NCBI GenBank assembly: GCA_032622095.1
Contig: CP136069.1
Coordinates: 1,645,462-1,709,461 of the forward strand
Direction of reading: 5' to 3'
Origin: Siphonodentalium dalli
Lineage: Eukaryota > Mollusca > Scaphopoda > Gadilida > Siphonodentaliidae
Length of the DNA stretch: 64,000 bases
Shown here: one piece after another, positions 33,870-45,334 of the stretch
How the letters are laid out: the number at the start of each line of letters is the position of its first letter
Numbering within the stretch: the stretch's first letter is position 1
Notes under the pieces: generated by a model
Seen by the model: the letters and a program-made list of their open reading frames with translations, nothing else
What the model was told of the DNA's origin: nothing
Databases searched by the model: none
Program-made: the position numbers and the translations under genes

Positions 33870-36650
33870 GACGTGGGGCTCGATGGGATTCGACTCGAGC
33901 AGCAGATGCCGGTGGTGTGTCGGCCCAGGCATCTGGGTAGATGGACGTGATGAGCCCGATGGGAGTCGACTCGAGCAGATGTGAATGGTGAATGGCGGTG
34001 ATGTGCTCGATGGGACACGGCTCGAGCGACAGATACTGGTGGTATGTCGGCCCAGCATCCGGTGGAATGAATGTGATGTATGGATGTGGTTCACGGGTTA
34101 GATCCGGACCAGCAGGCCCCGCCCTCCGGCGATGTGACCGCACAGCAGCTGGAAAGAGAAATTAGACAAGCACAGCGAGGGAAACGAAGACATCAGCAGG
34201 AGCGGCAAAACAAAACACACGGCCCCTGGGAAACGACGGGGAAGCATAAACGACGGGTGGAGCAAGCCGCGGATGAGTAAAAGTCGCGGGGGGAGCAGAG
34301 GCGAAACCGAGGCAGCGGATGAGACATGAGCAGTTGGTGAAGCGGAGGAATTGATGGGCTCGATGGGATTCGACTCGAGCAGCAGAGGCCGGTGGGTCGT
34401 AGCCCAGGCATCGAGATGCGGGATGAGATGAGCTCGATGGGATTCGACTCGAGCAGCAGAGGCCGGTGGGTCGTAGCCCAGGCATCGAGATGCGGGATGA
34501 GATGAGCCCGATGGGAAACGACTCGGGCGGCAGATGCCGGTGGTATGACGGCCCTGGCATAAGCAGCGCATGAAGTGGAAAAGGCGATGAGACAAGAGAA
34601 GTGGATGGGACGAGATGAGGCGGCAGCGGGGGGCGGAGCGGCGGAATAAAAAGCAGCGGGCGAAGAGGAGGATGAAGTGAGGTGAGCTCGATGGGATCCG
34701 GCTCGAGCAGCCGATGCTGGTGGAGCGGCGGCCCAGGCATCGCGGATGCGGTGAAATGATCTCGATGGCAACCGGCTCGAGGGGCAGATGCCGGTGGGTG
34801 TCGGCCCGGACATAAGCAGCGCATGAAGCGAAGATGCGGTGAAGCAGAAGAAGCAGGCGGGACGTGAGCGGAGGAGGGAGAGCGAGCGGGGAAGAAGCCG
34901 AAGCAACAGCGGGGGCCAACGCGGCGGGGGGACAGAGGCGGTGGGGAGGCACAAGCGGAGGGGAGGCGGAAGCGGTGGCGATGTATAACCAGCGGGGGGA
35001 GGCGGCGGCAGCGGGAGCGACGGTAATGAAAAGCAGCGGGTGAAGCAGACGGTGAGATGAGCTCGATGGGATTCGGCTCGAGCAGCAAAAGCTGGAGGGT
35101 AGCGGCCCGGGCAGCTAGGGTGCGGGATGAGATGAGCTCGATGGGAGGCGGCTCGAGGGCAGATGCCGGTGGTATGTCGACCCGGGCATAAGCAGCGCAT
35201 GAGGATGAAGAGGCGGTGAGGTATGAGTAGTGGGTGAAGCGAGATCGGCGGGCGATGGCAGGAGCGGCGGATAATCCGAAACGGCGGAAGGAGTGAAGCG
35301 ACAGGGAAGCGGAGGCAGCGGCAGATGCAAAAAGGGGAGGCGAGGCGTGAGCGGCAATGAGGGATACGCAGCGGATGAGGCGGTAGCGGCGGGGAAGCGG
35401 AAGCGGCGGGAATGAGAAGCAGCGGGTGAAGCAGAGAAATGAAATGAGCTCGATGGGTACCGCTCGAGCAGCATATGCTGGTGGTGTGTCGACCCAAGCA
35501 CAGCGGGTGCGGGATGAGATGAGCTCGATGGAGGTTCGGCTCGAGCAGCAGATGCTGATGGTGTGGCCAACGCATCGGGTGTGGGATGAAATGAGCTCGA
35601 TGGGAGACGGCTCGAGCGACAGATGCCGGTGGAACGCCGACCCAGGCATAAGCGTGATGTGGAGCGGAAGAGGCGGTGAGGCATGAGTAGCAGTGAACCG
35701 TGGCCACGGGTGGGAGGAGAGCGGCGGAACGGCGGAACCGGCGGGTGGGACGGAAGCGGAAGGCGAGGCAGAAGTAGCACGCGAAGAGAAACGCGGAGAA
35801 GACCAGATACGACGGGAGAGGCGAGGGAGCGGGAGAGACAGGGGCGGCGGGAACGGATAAGCGGTAGGTGAGGCAGAGGCAGCGGGCGAGTGAGATACGG
35901 CTGGGGAAGCGCATGCGGGGGTAATGGGAAGCGACGGGCGGGTCGTAAGCGGCGGGTGGAGCGTAAGCAGCGGGTGGAGCGGAAGCGGCGGCGGGTGGAG
36001 CGTCAGCGGCGGAAGGTGCGTAAGCGGCGGAAGTACCGTAAGCGACGGGCGAAGCGGAAGCGACGGGCGAGGTGGGAACAGCGAGCGAAGCGTGAACAGC
36101 GGCGAACCGTGAGTAGCGGGTGATGCAGTGCCAGCGGGAGATGCAAGAGCAGCGGGTGATACAGGAGCAGCGGGTGATACAGGAGCAGCGGGTGATACCG
36201 GAGCAGCGGGTGATACCGGAGCAGCGGGTGATACCGGAGCAGCGGGTGATACCGGAGCAGCGGGTGATACAATCAGCGGGTGATACAAGCAGCGGATGAT
36301 ACAAGCAGCGGGTGATACAAGCAGCGGGTGATACAAGCAGCGGGTGATACAAGCAGCGGGTGATACAAGCAGCGGGTGATACAAGCAGCGGGTGATACAA
36401 GCAGCGGGTGATACAAGCAGCGGGTGATACAAGCAGCTGGTGATACAAGCAGCTGGTGATACAAGCAGCTGGTGATACAAGCAGCAGGTGATACAAGCAT
36501 CGGTTATGCAGGAGCAGCGGATGCAGAGCTCGATGGGAGGCGGCTCGAGCAGCAAAGCTGGTGGTGTGACGGCCCAGTCTTCGGATAGCATGGATCGCAG
36601 AGCTCGACGTGATGCGGCACGAGCAGCAGATGCCGGATAATGTGGGTCCA
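33870..36650. repeat. interspersed 58-bp hairpin repeat, about 15 copies
   Basis: Copies near 33,870, 33,946, 34,003, 34,346, 34,433, 34,504, 34,684, 34,757, 35,056, 35,132, 35,446, 35,519, 35,592, 36,529 and 36,601 carry GAGCTCGATGGGA, then CTCGAGCAGCAG, then GATGCCGGTGG, GTCGGCCCAGGCAT. GCTCGA/TCGAGC forms one stem and TGCC/GGCA a second. At 34,506 both arms are changed together (GCCCGA/TCGGGC). Copies are separated by variable GC-rich filler. Very long minus-strand open frames cross this zone in two frames and are not genes. Confidence 0.75.
36147..36495. repeat. 18-bp then 16-bp minisatellite
   Basis: About seven units of GGAGCAGCGGGTGATACC (18 bp) are followed by about 15 units of AGCAGCGGGTGATACA (16 bp). 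Since 3 x 16 = 48 and no unit contains a stop on the minus strand, several frames stay open through it. Confidence 0.9.
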
Positions 36651-37233
36651 GACAGAACCAGCGTGTGACGCGTTGGCGGCGAGGGTGACCGGAGCAGCGG
36701 CTGAAGCCTGAGCGACGACTCGAATGTGAAGCAGGTTAAAAACAGAAACAGCGGGGGGGGCAAGGGGTGAAGCAAAAACAAAACAAAACAGTGTGGCGGC
36801 GGGAGTGGTGTGAGAATGGGAGACAGCGGTTGGGGCCTTGGCGGCGGTGACGGATAGGCGGCGGGAGAGGGGGAAGCGGCGACTGAGGAGGACGCGGTGG
36901 TGAAGCAGAAAACAACAAGCGGCGCAGAAACTGAGGAGTAGCAACCTCGGCGGATGAAGCATCGCCGGGGGGAGAGCGGAAGCGGAGGGGAGGGGGGGCG
37001 GCAGGAGAGAGGCACCAGTCGCGATGGGGTAGCACCAGCGGGGGTGAAGAGCCACGAACCGAGAAAAGATGGCCGATGCGATGAGTACCACGGGGAAACG
37101 AGGGGAGTTATGAACGCCGCGCGTGGCGGCGAGCCACCAGCGACAAGAAAGGGACACGCGACCGTGCGCGGCCGCCGGGGGAAGGACGACCGATAGAACC
37201 GATGGCATGGCCACCGTAGGGTGGGAGGGCGGG

Positions 37234-37474
37234 GAAAATTTTACGTCCTCGCTCTGTGGACAAAAGTATGGAATGGACGGAAATGACAATATTTTCTGCG
37301 CATGCTCGGAGCGGATAACTCTATTTGGCATGAGTGACCTTAGTTATCAGTGATGTTGTAGCTCTCGGAAGTCACTCCGGTATTCTACGCTTATTGGAGC
37401 CCACGCGACTTGCCGCTTAATTGAAGACGTTGAGCTTGTATAAATTGCCACAAGGGTGATTCCTTGTGGCTTCT
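37234..37474 (+). repeat. shared 3' end B of the Helentron-like pair, copy 1
   Basis: Starts GAAAATTTTACGTCCTCGC. Ends with the inverted CTTGTATAA, the hairpin at 37,447-37,470 and TTCT. Abuts the 5' end of element 2 directly. Confidence 0.85.
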
Positions 37475-37943
37475 TATACAAGACCCCAACTGTCTTAAAC
37501 ATTATCTACCACGTATCCGGGCCTAATTCAGGGGACTCCCCCACCCCATATTGAGAGCCCCTTGTTTCCTAAGTTTGTTGGGATTGAGAGAGACTCAGTG
37601 GTGTTTTTGCGGAGATGGCCACATGTTTAATAATTTAAACGATTACAGAGGTTGAATGAGGGCCTGCCGGTCCGGATGGTCTTCCATGCGACGTGAGGCT
37701 CGATGGGATTCGACTCGAGCAGCAGATGCCGGTGGTGTGTCGGCCCAGGCATCTGGGTAGATGGACGTGATGAGCCCGATGGGAGTCGACTCGAGCAGAT
37801 GTGAATGGTGAATGGCGGTGATGTGCTCGATGGGACACGGCTCGAGCGACAGATACTGGTGGTATGTCGGCCCAGCATCCGGTGGAATGAATGTGATGTA
37901 TGGATGTGGTTCACGGGTTAGATCCGGACCAGCAGGCCCCGCC
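37475..37943 (+). repeat. shared 5' end A of the Helentron-like pair, copy 2
   Basis: Matches 33,655-34,123 at a constant offset of 3820 with no indel. Includes three of the GCTCGA...TCGAGC hairpins. Diverges abruptly after CAGGCCCCGCC. Confidence 0.88.
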
Positions 37944-39960
37944 ATATGACGAAGTCACGCCATCGACGAGAAATCGGGGGCCAGGCCAGAGGGGAGAAAG
38001 GGGAGGGACCGGGACACACAGGGCACCCAAGGGAGGCGCGTCCGTGGCGAGGACAACAGTGGAGCAGAATAACGACTTTATGGGGCGGTAGCGAGATGAA
38101 TAGCGGTTGAAGGACGATGGAGATGCTACAGCCGAACGGAAGTGGCTAGTCAAAGTAGAACGGGCCGTCGAACCGGAACCCAAGTTGGTCGAAAGCGGAC
38201 GGTGGAAGGAAAGGGCGCGGTAGGCGGAGAAAATGTCTCCCTTGCAGAGAAGGGCCCCACGACCGAGGTGCTGAACGATGTGAACCGCGTCATCAAACCG
38301 CGAGTAGGAGACCGACGGGAATTCCGGGTAATGAAGTCTATGCGCGAGGAACCAGATGGGTAGGAAATATTGTGGAGGAGGCGGAAATCGCCGGGCGTGG
38401 AATTAGGCGCCAAGCCAAGAGGGGAGACCCGGAGCGGAGGCAGGGGCGGGAAGGGACCCGCCACGCGACCCAAAGCTAACGCTTTAGCGAGTGATGCACG
38501 GACGACATTGGGGCGACCGAGGCAGACAGGAGGGATCGAGCATTGGATGGGGAGCGGGGGCCAGTGTGTTGTAGGTGGAAACCGGGGGGAACCAAGCCAC
38601 AAGAGCGATTGTGCGGCGGGGGTACAAGTCGAGCCAAAGCTTAAGCGGGAGGAGTTCGCGCGGCGAGAGAGCCAGACCGAAAGGGCCGAGGGGTAGCGGG
38701 CGGTGGCTGGTGGGGGTGGAGTTTAGAATTAGCTGGAGCGTCACACAAGGAGCAAGCATGACGGAAGCGGAGCGATGGTCGAGAGCGCGCTCAGGCATTC
38801 AAAACAGACTGGCGTACGTCGGTTGCCGGGTTGACGAGGCTGATCTCGAGGAGCAGACGAGGGCGCTGGTGGTACAGTGGGGGAGGGTTGGCGAGAGACA
38901 CAAGAGCCAGCTATTGTCGATGTAGGCCCACGACAGCGATGGGCGAAGCGCGCGCTTGTTCCGGAGTTGTTCGTCGGAACGCGCCAGCCTAACCCCCCGA
39001 AATCCCACGCGGCCCAGCGGAACACTTGCAGGTACTGTGAAGAGCGAGAACGGTCGCCGACGGGTGGTACTGAAGGTGGAGCGAGCTGATAGTGAAGAAC
39101 GTGTCCGCCCACTGATCAATGGCCGCAATCGACGAAGCCGATGCGCGGGATCTGATGCCCAGTTGACCAGACGGAAGCAGACGAAATGGCTGTGCGGCTA
39201 TGAGCGAACCCCCGGGCGGCGGTAGGAGCGCAGCTAGGGGGACGTATTCGCCGCGAGCAATGCGGTGGCGAATCGTCTGAGGCACATGCGAGCCGAAATC
39301 GTCTTGGGTCGAAACTGGCGGGGGCGGGCCCAAGCGCCCGGCCAGCTATGATCGAAATTGACGTCATTAAATAGTTCGTTACCTCCAGTGAAAGCTGGCC
39401 GGACCCCGCCCCCAGGCAGAGATCGCACGGTTGTCGGTGGCATCCGGGCGGCGGCACGTCGCTGAAGGCTGGCAATGGCATGGAAGGACGACTGCATGAA
39501 GAAGGCGCCGACTGATGCGGCGGAGGCGGTACAAGGCGATCGGTTCTAGTGCGGCTGCGATGTGAGCTGTCCGATGAAGGGCACTCGGACACCGAGTGAA
39601 GCGGGCTGCCGTCAAAGTCTGAGACGATCCGAAACCCGGCCGCCGGGGGGTCCCCCGGGGCGGCGACGGCGGTCACCGCGAGGCGCAGTCTGAGGCAGAG
39701 CGGCAGGTGGGAGCCCGTGACATTACCTAGGAAATGAAAGAAAGTGAATTGGTTAGCGTACGAAGGTGACAATGGCTGGGAGTGCCAGAGCGGAGCAAGG
39801 CGCGCGGAGTACGGTTTCAGTGGCCAATGGTAGCGGACAGCGGGCGTGATGGCTGAACCAAATGGATGTGACGAAGGTATATAAAGCACCTGATAGATAT
39901 AACACATACAATGTTGATACAAACAAAGGGACCGGAGGCCAAGTGCCGACTCACTTATCG
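37944..39960. other. GC-rich interior of element 2, no assignable gene
   Basis: High GC with many overlapping open frames on both strands (for example 38,575-38,925 and 39,116-39,976), none with a motif I recognise. Stop-poor composition explains them. It could be captured host DNA. A TATATAAAG at 39,879-39,887 is noted without further promoter support. Confidence 0.5.
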
Positions 39961-40672
39961 GTGCCCCCTCTCCCATATGTTATGACACTGAACATAAATA
40001 ATAAGTAATGGCAGAGCAACCTGACCACCAAAAACAAGTGGAATAGACATACATACCACCGGACACCCCACCCCCGAGTTAGTCCTAGGTTGTATAGAGA
40101 TATAGGTATATACGTAAAGCCGAGTCTGTGTGGTACGTATCGTAATGTGGAAGAGGTAGGCAAAGGAATCCCGAATCGTCTCGCGTATGGATGACTGTAC
40201 AGCTAAGACATTTCTCGTATTTGCACAATCAGGTAGCGCGGAGCCGTCAAATGCAAGATAATTGAAAAAGGAATATGGTAAGGAAGTAATTGATTTAATA
40301 GACGAATTCGGGATTGAAAGGAGGAGGCGGCCAAAGAATAATGAAAGGCATTTACGATACCGTTCCATTGGGGCAGTTGATTGAATTGGCAATGTGAACG
40401 GATAGCAAGTTGCCACATTCACAGAGGAAACGACGGTTAAGTATATGGGCAGGCCGCGGACCGACAGAGGAATACCGTGGTGGCACGGGCGTCGTATGCG
40501 TAATGGTGTGTACATAACCATGGGGGCTCTCGAATCGAAATTGTTGGTTGTATTCCAGTATAGTCCACAGCGGGCGTGATGGCTACGAGAGAAGTCAAGA
40601 GGTAGCCATTGGTCTAACTAACTATGTACGCTTGCTATGTCGGAGATAATTAATTATCTCAGTGTAAGGACA

Positions 40673-43430
40673 ACTCGGCGATGAGTATTTACTCGTTCTA
40701 ACGCCGGGTGTGCACAGTGTTCAAAGAATGCAAGCACATAGAGATATATAAAATGTTGTTGTTGCTGTCGCCGTCGTAATCAACAAAGAAACGAGGAAAT
40801 GAGACGCCCTTTATTAATAAATGAATGGATTATTTAATTAGCCCGGTGCAGAAATGTACCATGAATTCCAGGGTGGCGGAGTTTCTATCACTGGGGCCAA
40901 AGTGCCATCGCCATAAGCACATTGAGTGAAGAAAATGTCATGCTAGTGGAAGGGGTAACGCTCATGACAATGTCAAAGAACCGATCCGAATAGTGGACTA
41001 CTCGTCGATGAGTATTAGCGGGGACCATGAGGCAGATATGAGCACAGTCGAATATGACCTAACTGGGACTAAGTATAAGCCCATGCCACCACTGAAGTAT
41101 TGAGAATTAAGCTGAATCCCTAGACTACTCGTCAATGAGTAGGACTGGCGAATGATTGTGTGCCTGCTATCATAAAGTAAACGCTCTTTATAAACGCACA
41201 TAATTAGTCAGCTAATAACCTATGTAAACGCCCCCACACTATTAGTTTATCTTGAAGACTAATATCAAAGCCGGTTACCTCCAAATTTCACCAACAAAAA
41301 ACATCGGCGAACCCCGCCGACGAAAAGGGGGCAAGGTGCGATACCGACAAGTACGGGACGGACGAACGGACAGACGGACGGGCGGACAGCCGGAACCCAT
41401 GCGGACAAACTCCGTAAGTTGTCAAAGCGGCGGGGACAGTCAAAGGAAATTGAAAAACAATTGCTGATGGACGGACGGACGGACGGAAGGACGGGCGGCA
41501 GACCGAGAACGGAATGCAGGCAACCAGAAGGGGGAGGGCGTCTAGGAACCGAGGGGGTGTGACGCCCGCGAAAAAATGGGCGTTGATGGAAAGGGGAGAA
41601 GCAATACACGGCGGACGAGTGTGCAAGACAAACCGGTCAAGCGGCGACCGTTCATTGGAAAAAGACCAACAAAAAAACAAAACAAAACAAGAGCAACGCG
41701 AGTGTGTGGCAAAACACGCCCTTTAGCCATTTCGAATGGTGCTGAACGCAAATAAGATAATACCTTGAGCGGACAGGTATACATATAAACATATAGCTAA
41801 ACTACAAGGTGTAAGTCTTAGGAAATAAAGTAATCACCCGTCAGTGAGAAATACCATATTGGAATATACCTATGGGCGATATCTGTATCAGGGTGAAATG
41901 ATTCAGTCACTCGGTGAAGAGAAAACTATATCATATAGTATATATTTATAGGTGACGATTGTGTTAGGGACAATTAAAATTAAATGATATCACTCGTCAA
42001 TGAGAAATACCAAGTTATTAGGATATATTTATATGTGATGGTTGTAATAGGGTTAAATCGAGTAATCACTCGTAATGAGAGAAACCATATCAACTAAGAT
42101 ATAATAACAGGTGATGATCGCATTAGGGTCTATTGAGATTAAATAATGTAATCACTCGTCGATGAGAGATAACAAGTAATTATAGTATATTACTAGGTGA
42201 AATTCGCATTAGGGGTATTGAAAGTCCCTTAAGTTTAAATAAAGAGAAGGGATAGAATACGCAAGTAATCAGTAACTCTAAAACTTAAATCAAGTGATCA
42301 CTCGTCAATTACTTCATACGTGAAAGTGACAAAAAGTTTAATGTAGGCATCTCAGCTACTGCCAGCAAACAACATGGGATAGACCAGTCACACCATGCGC
42401 GAAGTAATGGGGATGGCGAAAGAATGTAAATATGGGTACCGATAGATAAACCATTAATAGTGTAAACACGCGACAAAGAGAAACGTCGAATTATTAAGGA
42501 TATCATAGGAATGTTGTATTAGGGGTCCGAAAATAAATCATGTATGTATTACTAATAAGGATGGGAAATGTATATGAACAGCATGAAAATATTAACCAAG
42601 TAATCATTGGTGGGTTGATTTGAAAGGAAAGCGATACAGGAGTTAAATGTAGGCACCTCAGCTAACTACCAACATAAACATGGTATCGATGAGTTATATC
42701 AAATATGCGGGTAAGGATCTTGGCAAAGTCAAGTTATAAGGATATCCATAAATGGTTACTGGTAAATCAAGGAATCATTCGTCGGTGAGGACGAACGAAT
42801 CATTAAACAGAAAGTGTCGGTGATAAAATTATAAGGGGATGCAATCGCCTCATGTTTGAAATACTAACATGGATGGGAATGATATATACCAGTATAGAGA
42901 AAAGTCAACAAAGGGATCAATAGAAAATGAGTTACCAAGATACGGTGTGGCTTAAGTAAGATGTAGGTATAATGCGAATACATCCATCGTAATAGATTCT
43001 GAAGAAGGCGTGCGTTAAGCCGGAGGAAAATATGGACATGAGCACCGTAAGCACGGGTGACGACACGCATGGATTTAGAGCCATAATAAAGGGAAAACAG
43101 TCAGGGACACGGGCGTAACTTGACCAGGTGCGAAAGTGAGATTATAACTGGTATACCGTATAACAAATTAAGTTAAATCAGTGAACATTAAATTATCAGG
43201 TATTTAAAGTAACATGTAGCGCAAGTGAGAGGTATATATTGGAGAAAATAAAGTAATCACAGGGCAATGAGAAATACCATATAGGGGTATATAAGCGGGT
43301 AATGACTGTATTAGAGTTCAATCAAGCAATCACTCGTCAATGAGAAAAGTCATATCACCAAGACTATATAACCAGGTGATAATTGCTAGGGTGATAGAAA
43401 TTAAATATTGTAATCACCCGTCAATGAGAA
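40673..43430. repeat. degenerate array with recurring CTCGTCAATGAG hairpin
   Basis: Variants of AATCACTCGTCAATGAGAAA occur at about 40,673, 40,999, 41,125, 41,833, 41,908, 41,990, 42,059, 42,140, 42,296, 42,770, 43,253, 43,326 and 43,412. Some are fuller palindromes (CTACTCGTCAATGAGTAG at 41,125-41,142). Between them are AT-rich phrases such as GGTGATGATCGCATTAGGG. A larger duplication links 42,872-42,975 with 43,509-43,612. Non-coding. Confidence 0.65.
41250..41510. repeat. interspersed repeat fragment with GACG tracts
   Basis: Imperfect (GACG)n runs at 41,355-41,400 and 41,467-41,505 are next to TTACCTCCAAATTTCACCAA. Of the same general class as 31,080-31,545. The open frames on the minus strand are low-complexity. 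Confidence 0.5.
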
Positions 43431-43609
43431 ATAAAAATATTAGAAATATCTCAGGTGGTGATAATATTAGGGAATATCAAGCGCATCATGTCGGAATGAC
43501 TAACATGGATGGGAAATATATATATAACCAGTATGGATAAAAGTCAATCAAGGGATCAATAGTAAATGAGTTCACAAGGTATGGTGCGGCTGAAGTTAGA
43601 TGTCGATAT

Positions 43610-44055
43610 TATGCGGACTTGGCCGGTATCGGTAGCTGGGAAACACACAGACCAACCTAGGCGCAGGTAAAATAATCCAAACTGGAGTTATCGGTCGGAA
43701 ACCAAATTGAGTAACAGGCGGTCAAATTCTAATTCGAAAAGGGGGGGGCGGAACGCTGGGAAAATTAATTGGACGGAACCCACAGTCGAACGTGGCCTGT
43801 ATCCTTAGCTAAGAAAGACGCACACCAACTTTGGAGCAGAGCAAATAATCCAAACTGAAGTAATCGGACGGAACCCAAATGGTAACGGACGGATGGACGG
43901 ACAGACAGACGGACGGATAGACAGACGGACGGACGAAAGACCCGGCCCAGAGTGGGGGACAAATACTAAGTCGAGGTGCAGATAAATTAATCCAAACTGG
44001 GACGGACGGACAGACCGACAACATAAAACGACCTATTGCCAAAAAGGCGTAACAT
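43610..44055. repeat. interspersed repeat with GACG tail and shared terminus
   Basis: Two modules resembling 31,080-31,490 (AATTAATTGGACGGAACCCA, AATAATCCAAACTG) run into GACG/GACAGACG tracts (43,886-43,935 and 44,000-44,017) and then ACGACCTATTGCCAAAAAGG, the same terminal phrase as at 32,060. Confidence 0.55.
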
Positions 44056-44343
44056 GAAAGGCCGTGGCTGTTACCTGATCGGGAAAAACGCAGCGGACGA
44101 GGAGCGAGGTGATTACACACACAAAGAGAACGCCGAACAGCAATTAGGACAATGCCGTGGGACAGGTGGACACTCAAAACAAGACCGGCGGGAACCAGAC
44201 CGTAACCACGGGATAAATATTGGAGACGATGGATTAGAAGGCGGTAATGTGAGACAGCGGGCAAGGAGAAAAACAAGGTGGCAATACATGACCTTAAACT
44301 GTAGATGATTGGAGATAGTGGCGAGCAGCGATGGAAGCAGATA

Positions 44344-44584
44344 GAAAATTTTACGTCCTCGCTCTGTGGACAAAAGTATGGAATGGACGGAAATGACAAT
44401 ATTTTCTGCGCATGCTCGGAGCGGATAACTCTATTTGGCATGAGTGACCTTAGTTTTCAGTGATGTTGTAGCTCTCGGAAGTCACTCCGGTATTCTACGC
44501 TTATTGGAGCCCACGCGACTTGCCGCTTAATTGAAGACGTTGAGCTTGTATAAATTGCCACAAGGGTGATTCCTTGTGGCTTCT
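44344..44584 (+). repeat. shared 3' end B of the Helentron-like pair, copy 2
   Basis: Matches 37,234-37,474 (offset 7110) with one substitution (TTATCAG versus TTTTCAG). Ends with the hairpin 44,557-44,580 and TTCT. Confidence 0.88.
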
Positions 44585-44587
44585 TAA

Positions 44588-45031
44588 TGTTAGAAGAGGT
44601 AATGTCCAATTCACGACCAGTAATAGTCCTACATAATCACCTATAGCTGGCTAACTGATTTCGCCTCATACATGTGCTGTGTATCACAGTGTGTAAGCCT
44701 GTACACGTTGATTTGCCTTTCTACGGATTATATGCTACTACTTTCTACTAACCAATGATATAAATATGTTATTCAGATCAAAAACAACTATTTAAAGTAC
44801 ACATGTATACTAATAAACGCCACATTGGTCAGATTTGATGTTAATGTTTCGTTCCATATAAGTACCTTAAATATATCCAAGAACAAATGACTTATCATTA
44901 CAACACTATATAGCCCATTTAGTGTATACACCTGCCTTAGGTATAAGCACCCTTGGTGGTTGCTATGATAAGCTCATACAGAACCAGGTTAGCAGATATT
45001 TCAATGAGAAGCTTTCGCACCAGGAAATTGT
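44588..45031. other. no recognisable feature
   Basis: AT-rich flank of the BEL/Pao relic. 44,998-45,030 may hold a little more of it in another frame. Confidence 0.4.
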
Positions 45032-45334
45032 CATTATATACCTCATCACCTAGTATTCAAATCTTCTTCAACACCGATGAGAATTGTGTACGATTGTAGT
45101 TGCAAACAGAACAATTCAAGTCAAAGTTTGAATTATTGTTTGTTAACTGGTCCTGCTTTACAGAATGACTTATCTTCTATTTTAATCAGATTTTTCGTTC
45201 CATAATATGGCGTGGTTTCTGATGTGGAAAAGGCATTTTTGCTTGTGAAATTGGCGGATAAAGATAAGGATATCACACGATTTGTTTGGTTATCTGACGC
45301 TACGGATCCTACAGCTGGTTTTGGTGTCTACAGG
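45032..45334 (+). pseudogene. BEL/Pao reverse transcriptase relic, 5' part
   Basis: Translation in one frame shows the family order: IPHH near the start, RIVYDCSC, SLNYCLLTGPALQNDL, then VVSDVEKAFLLV and ITRFVWL. These are the conserved RT palm/fingers blocks of BEL/Pao LTR retrotransposons, including the first catalytic Asp in SDVEKAF. A TAA at 45,203-45,205 interrupts the frame, so it is dead. No LTR, protease or Gag is seen nearby. The frame is broken at 45,335 by the hAT-type insertion and resumes at 46,511. Confidence 0.8.

Larger units (their letters stand above)
33655..37474 (+). mobile_element. Helentron/Helitron2-like element 1, non-autonomous
   Basis: It has the same ends as element 2: its first 469 bp (33,655-34,123) match 37,475-37,943 with two substitutions, and its last 241 bp (37,234-37,474) match 44,344-44,584 with one. 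The 5' terminus TTATACAAG is repeated inverted not at the end but 32 bp inside it (CTTGTATAA, 37,435-37,443). A 9-bp-stem hairpin GCCACAAGG/CCTTGTGGC (37,447-37,470) follows, then TTCT. Asymmetric inverted repeats, a 3' hairpin and insertion between two T bases are Helentron features. The interior is GC-rich iterated hairpins and minisatellite. No Rep/helicase is found. Orientation is set by the hairpin end. Confidence 0.7.
37475..44584 (+). mobile_element. Helentron/Helitron2-like element 2, non-autonomous
   Basis: 7110 bp with the same 5' and 3' termini as element 1, joined to it with no base between (TTCT then TATACAAG). The 3' hairpin is at 44,557-44,580. Outer host flanks would read ...CCAT before element 1 and TAATG... 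after element 2, a T|T insertion site without duplication. The interior differs completely from element 1: GC-rich DNA (37,944-39,960), a hairpin array (40,673-43,430), and two interspersed-repeat inserts with GACG tails. No Rep/helicase ORF is seen. Confidence 0.68.

Noticed and set aside
34162..37015. Very long minus-strand open frames (809 and 940 codons)
   Set aside because: They overlap each other in different frames across GC-rich hairpin repeats and a 16/18-bp minisatellite. The translations are Pro/Ser/Leu/His-rich low complexity with no domain, and any frame of a stop-free 16-bp repeat stays open.
33655..37943. LTR retrotransposon with 470-bp LTRs
   Set aside because: The repeats lack TG...CA ends, primer-binding site and polypurine tract, the interior has no gag/pol, and the 241-bp 3' repeat would be unexplained.
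39879..39887. TATATAAAG as a promoter
   Set aside because: Isolated motif with no downstream gene that I can recognise.
38575..39976. Several 90-280 codon frames in the GC-rich interior of element 2
   Set aside because: They overlap on both strands, show no recognisable domain, and are explained by high GC and scarcity of stops.
33655..44584. DIRS/Ngaro-type split direct repeats (A-B-A-B)
   Set aside because: The order A1-B1-A2-B2 is formally similar, but A2 and B2 are 6.4 kb apart, no recombinase or RT lies inside, and the terminal hairpin plus asymmetric inverted repeats fit Helentron-like elements better.
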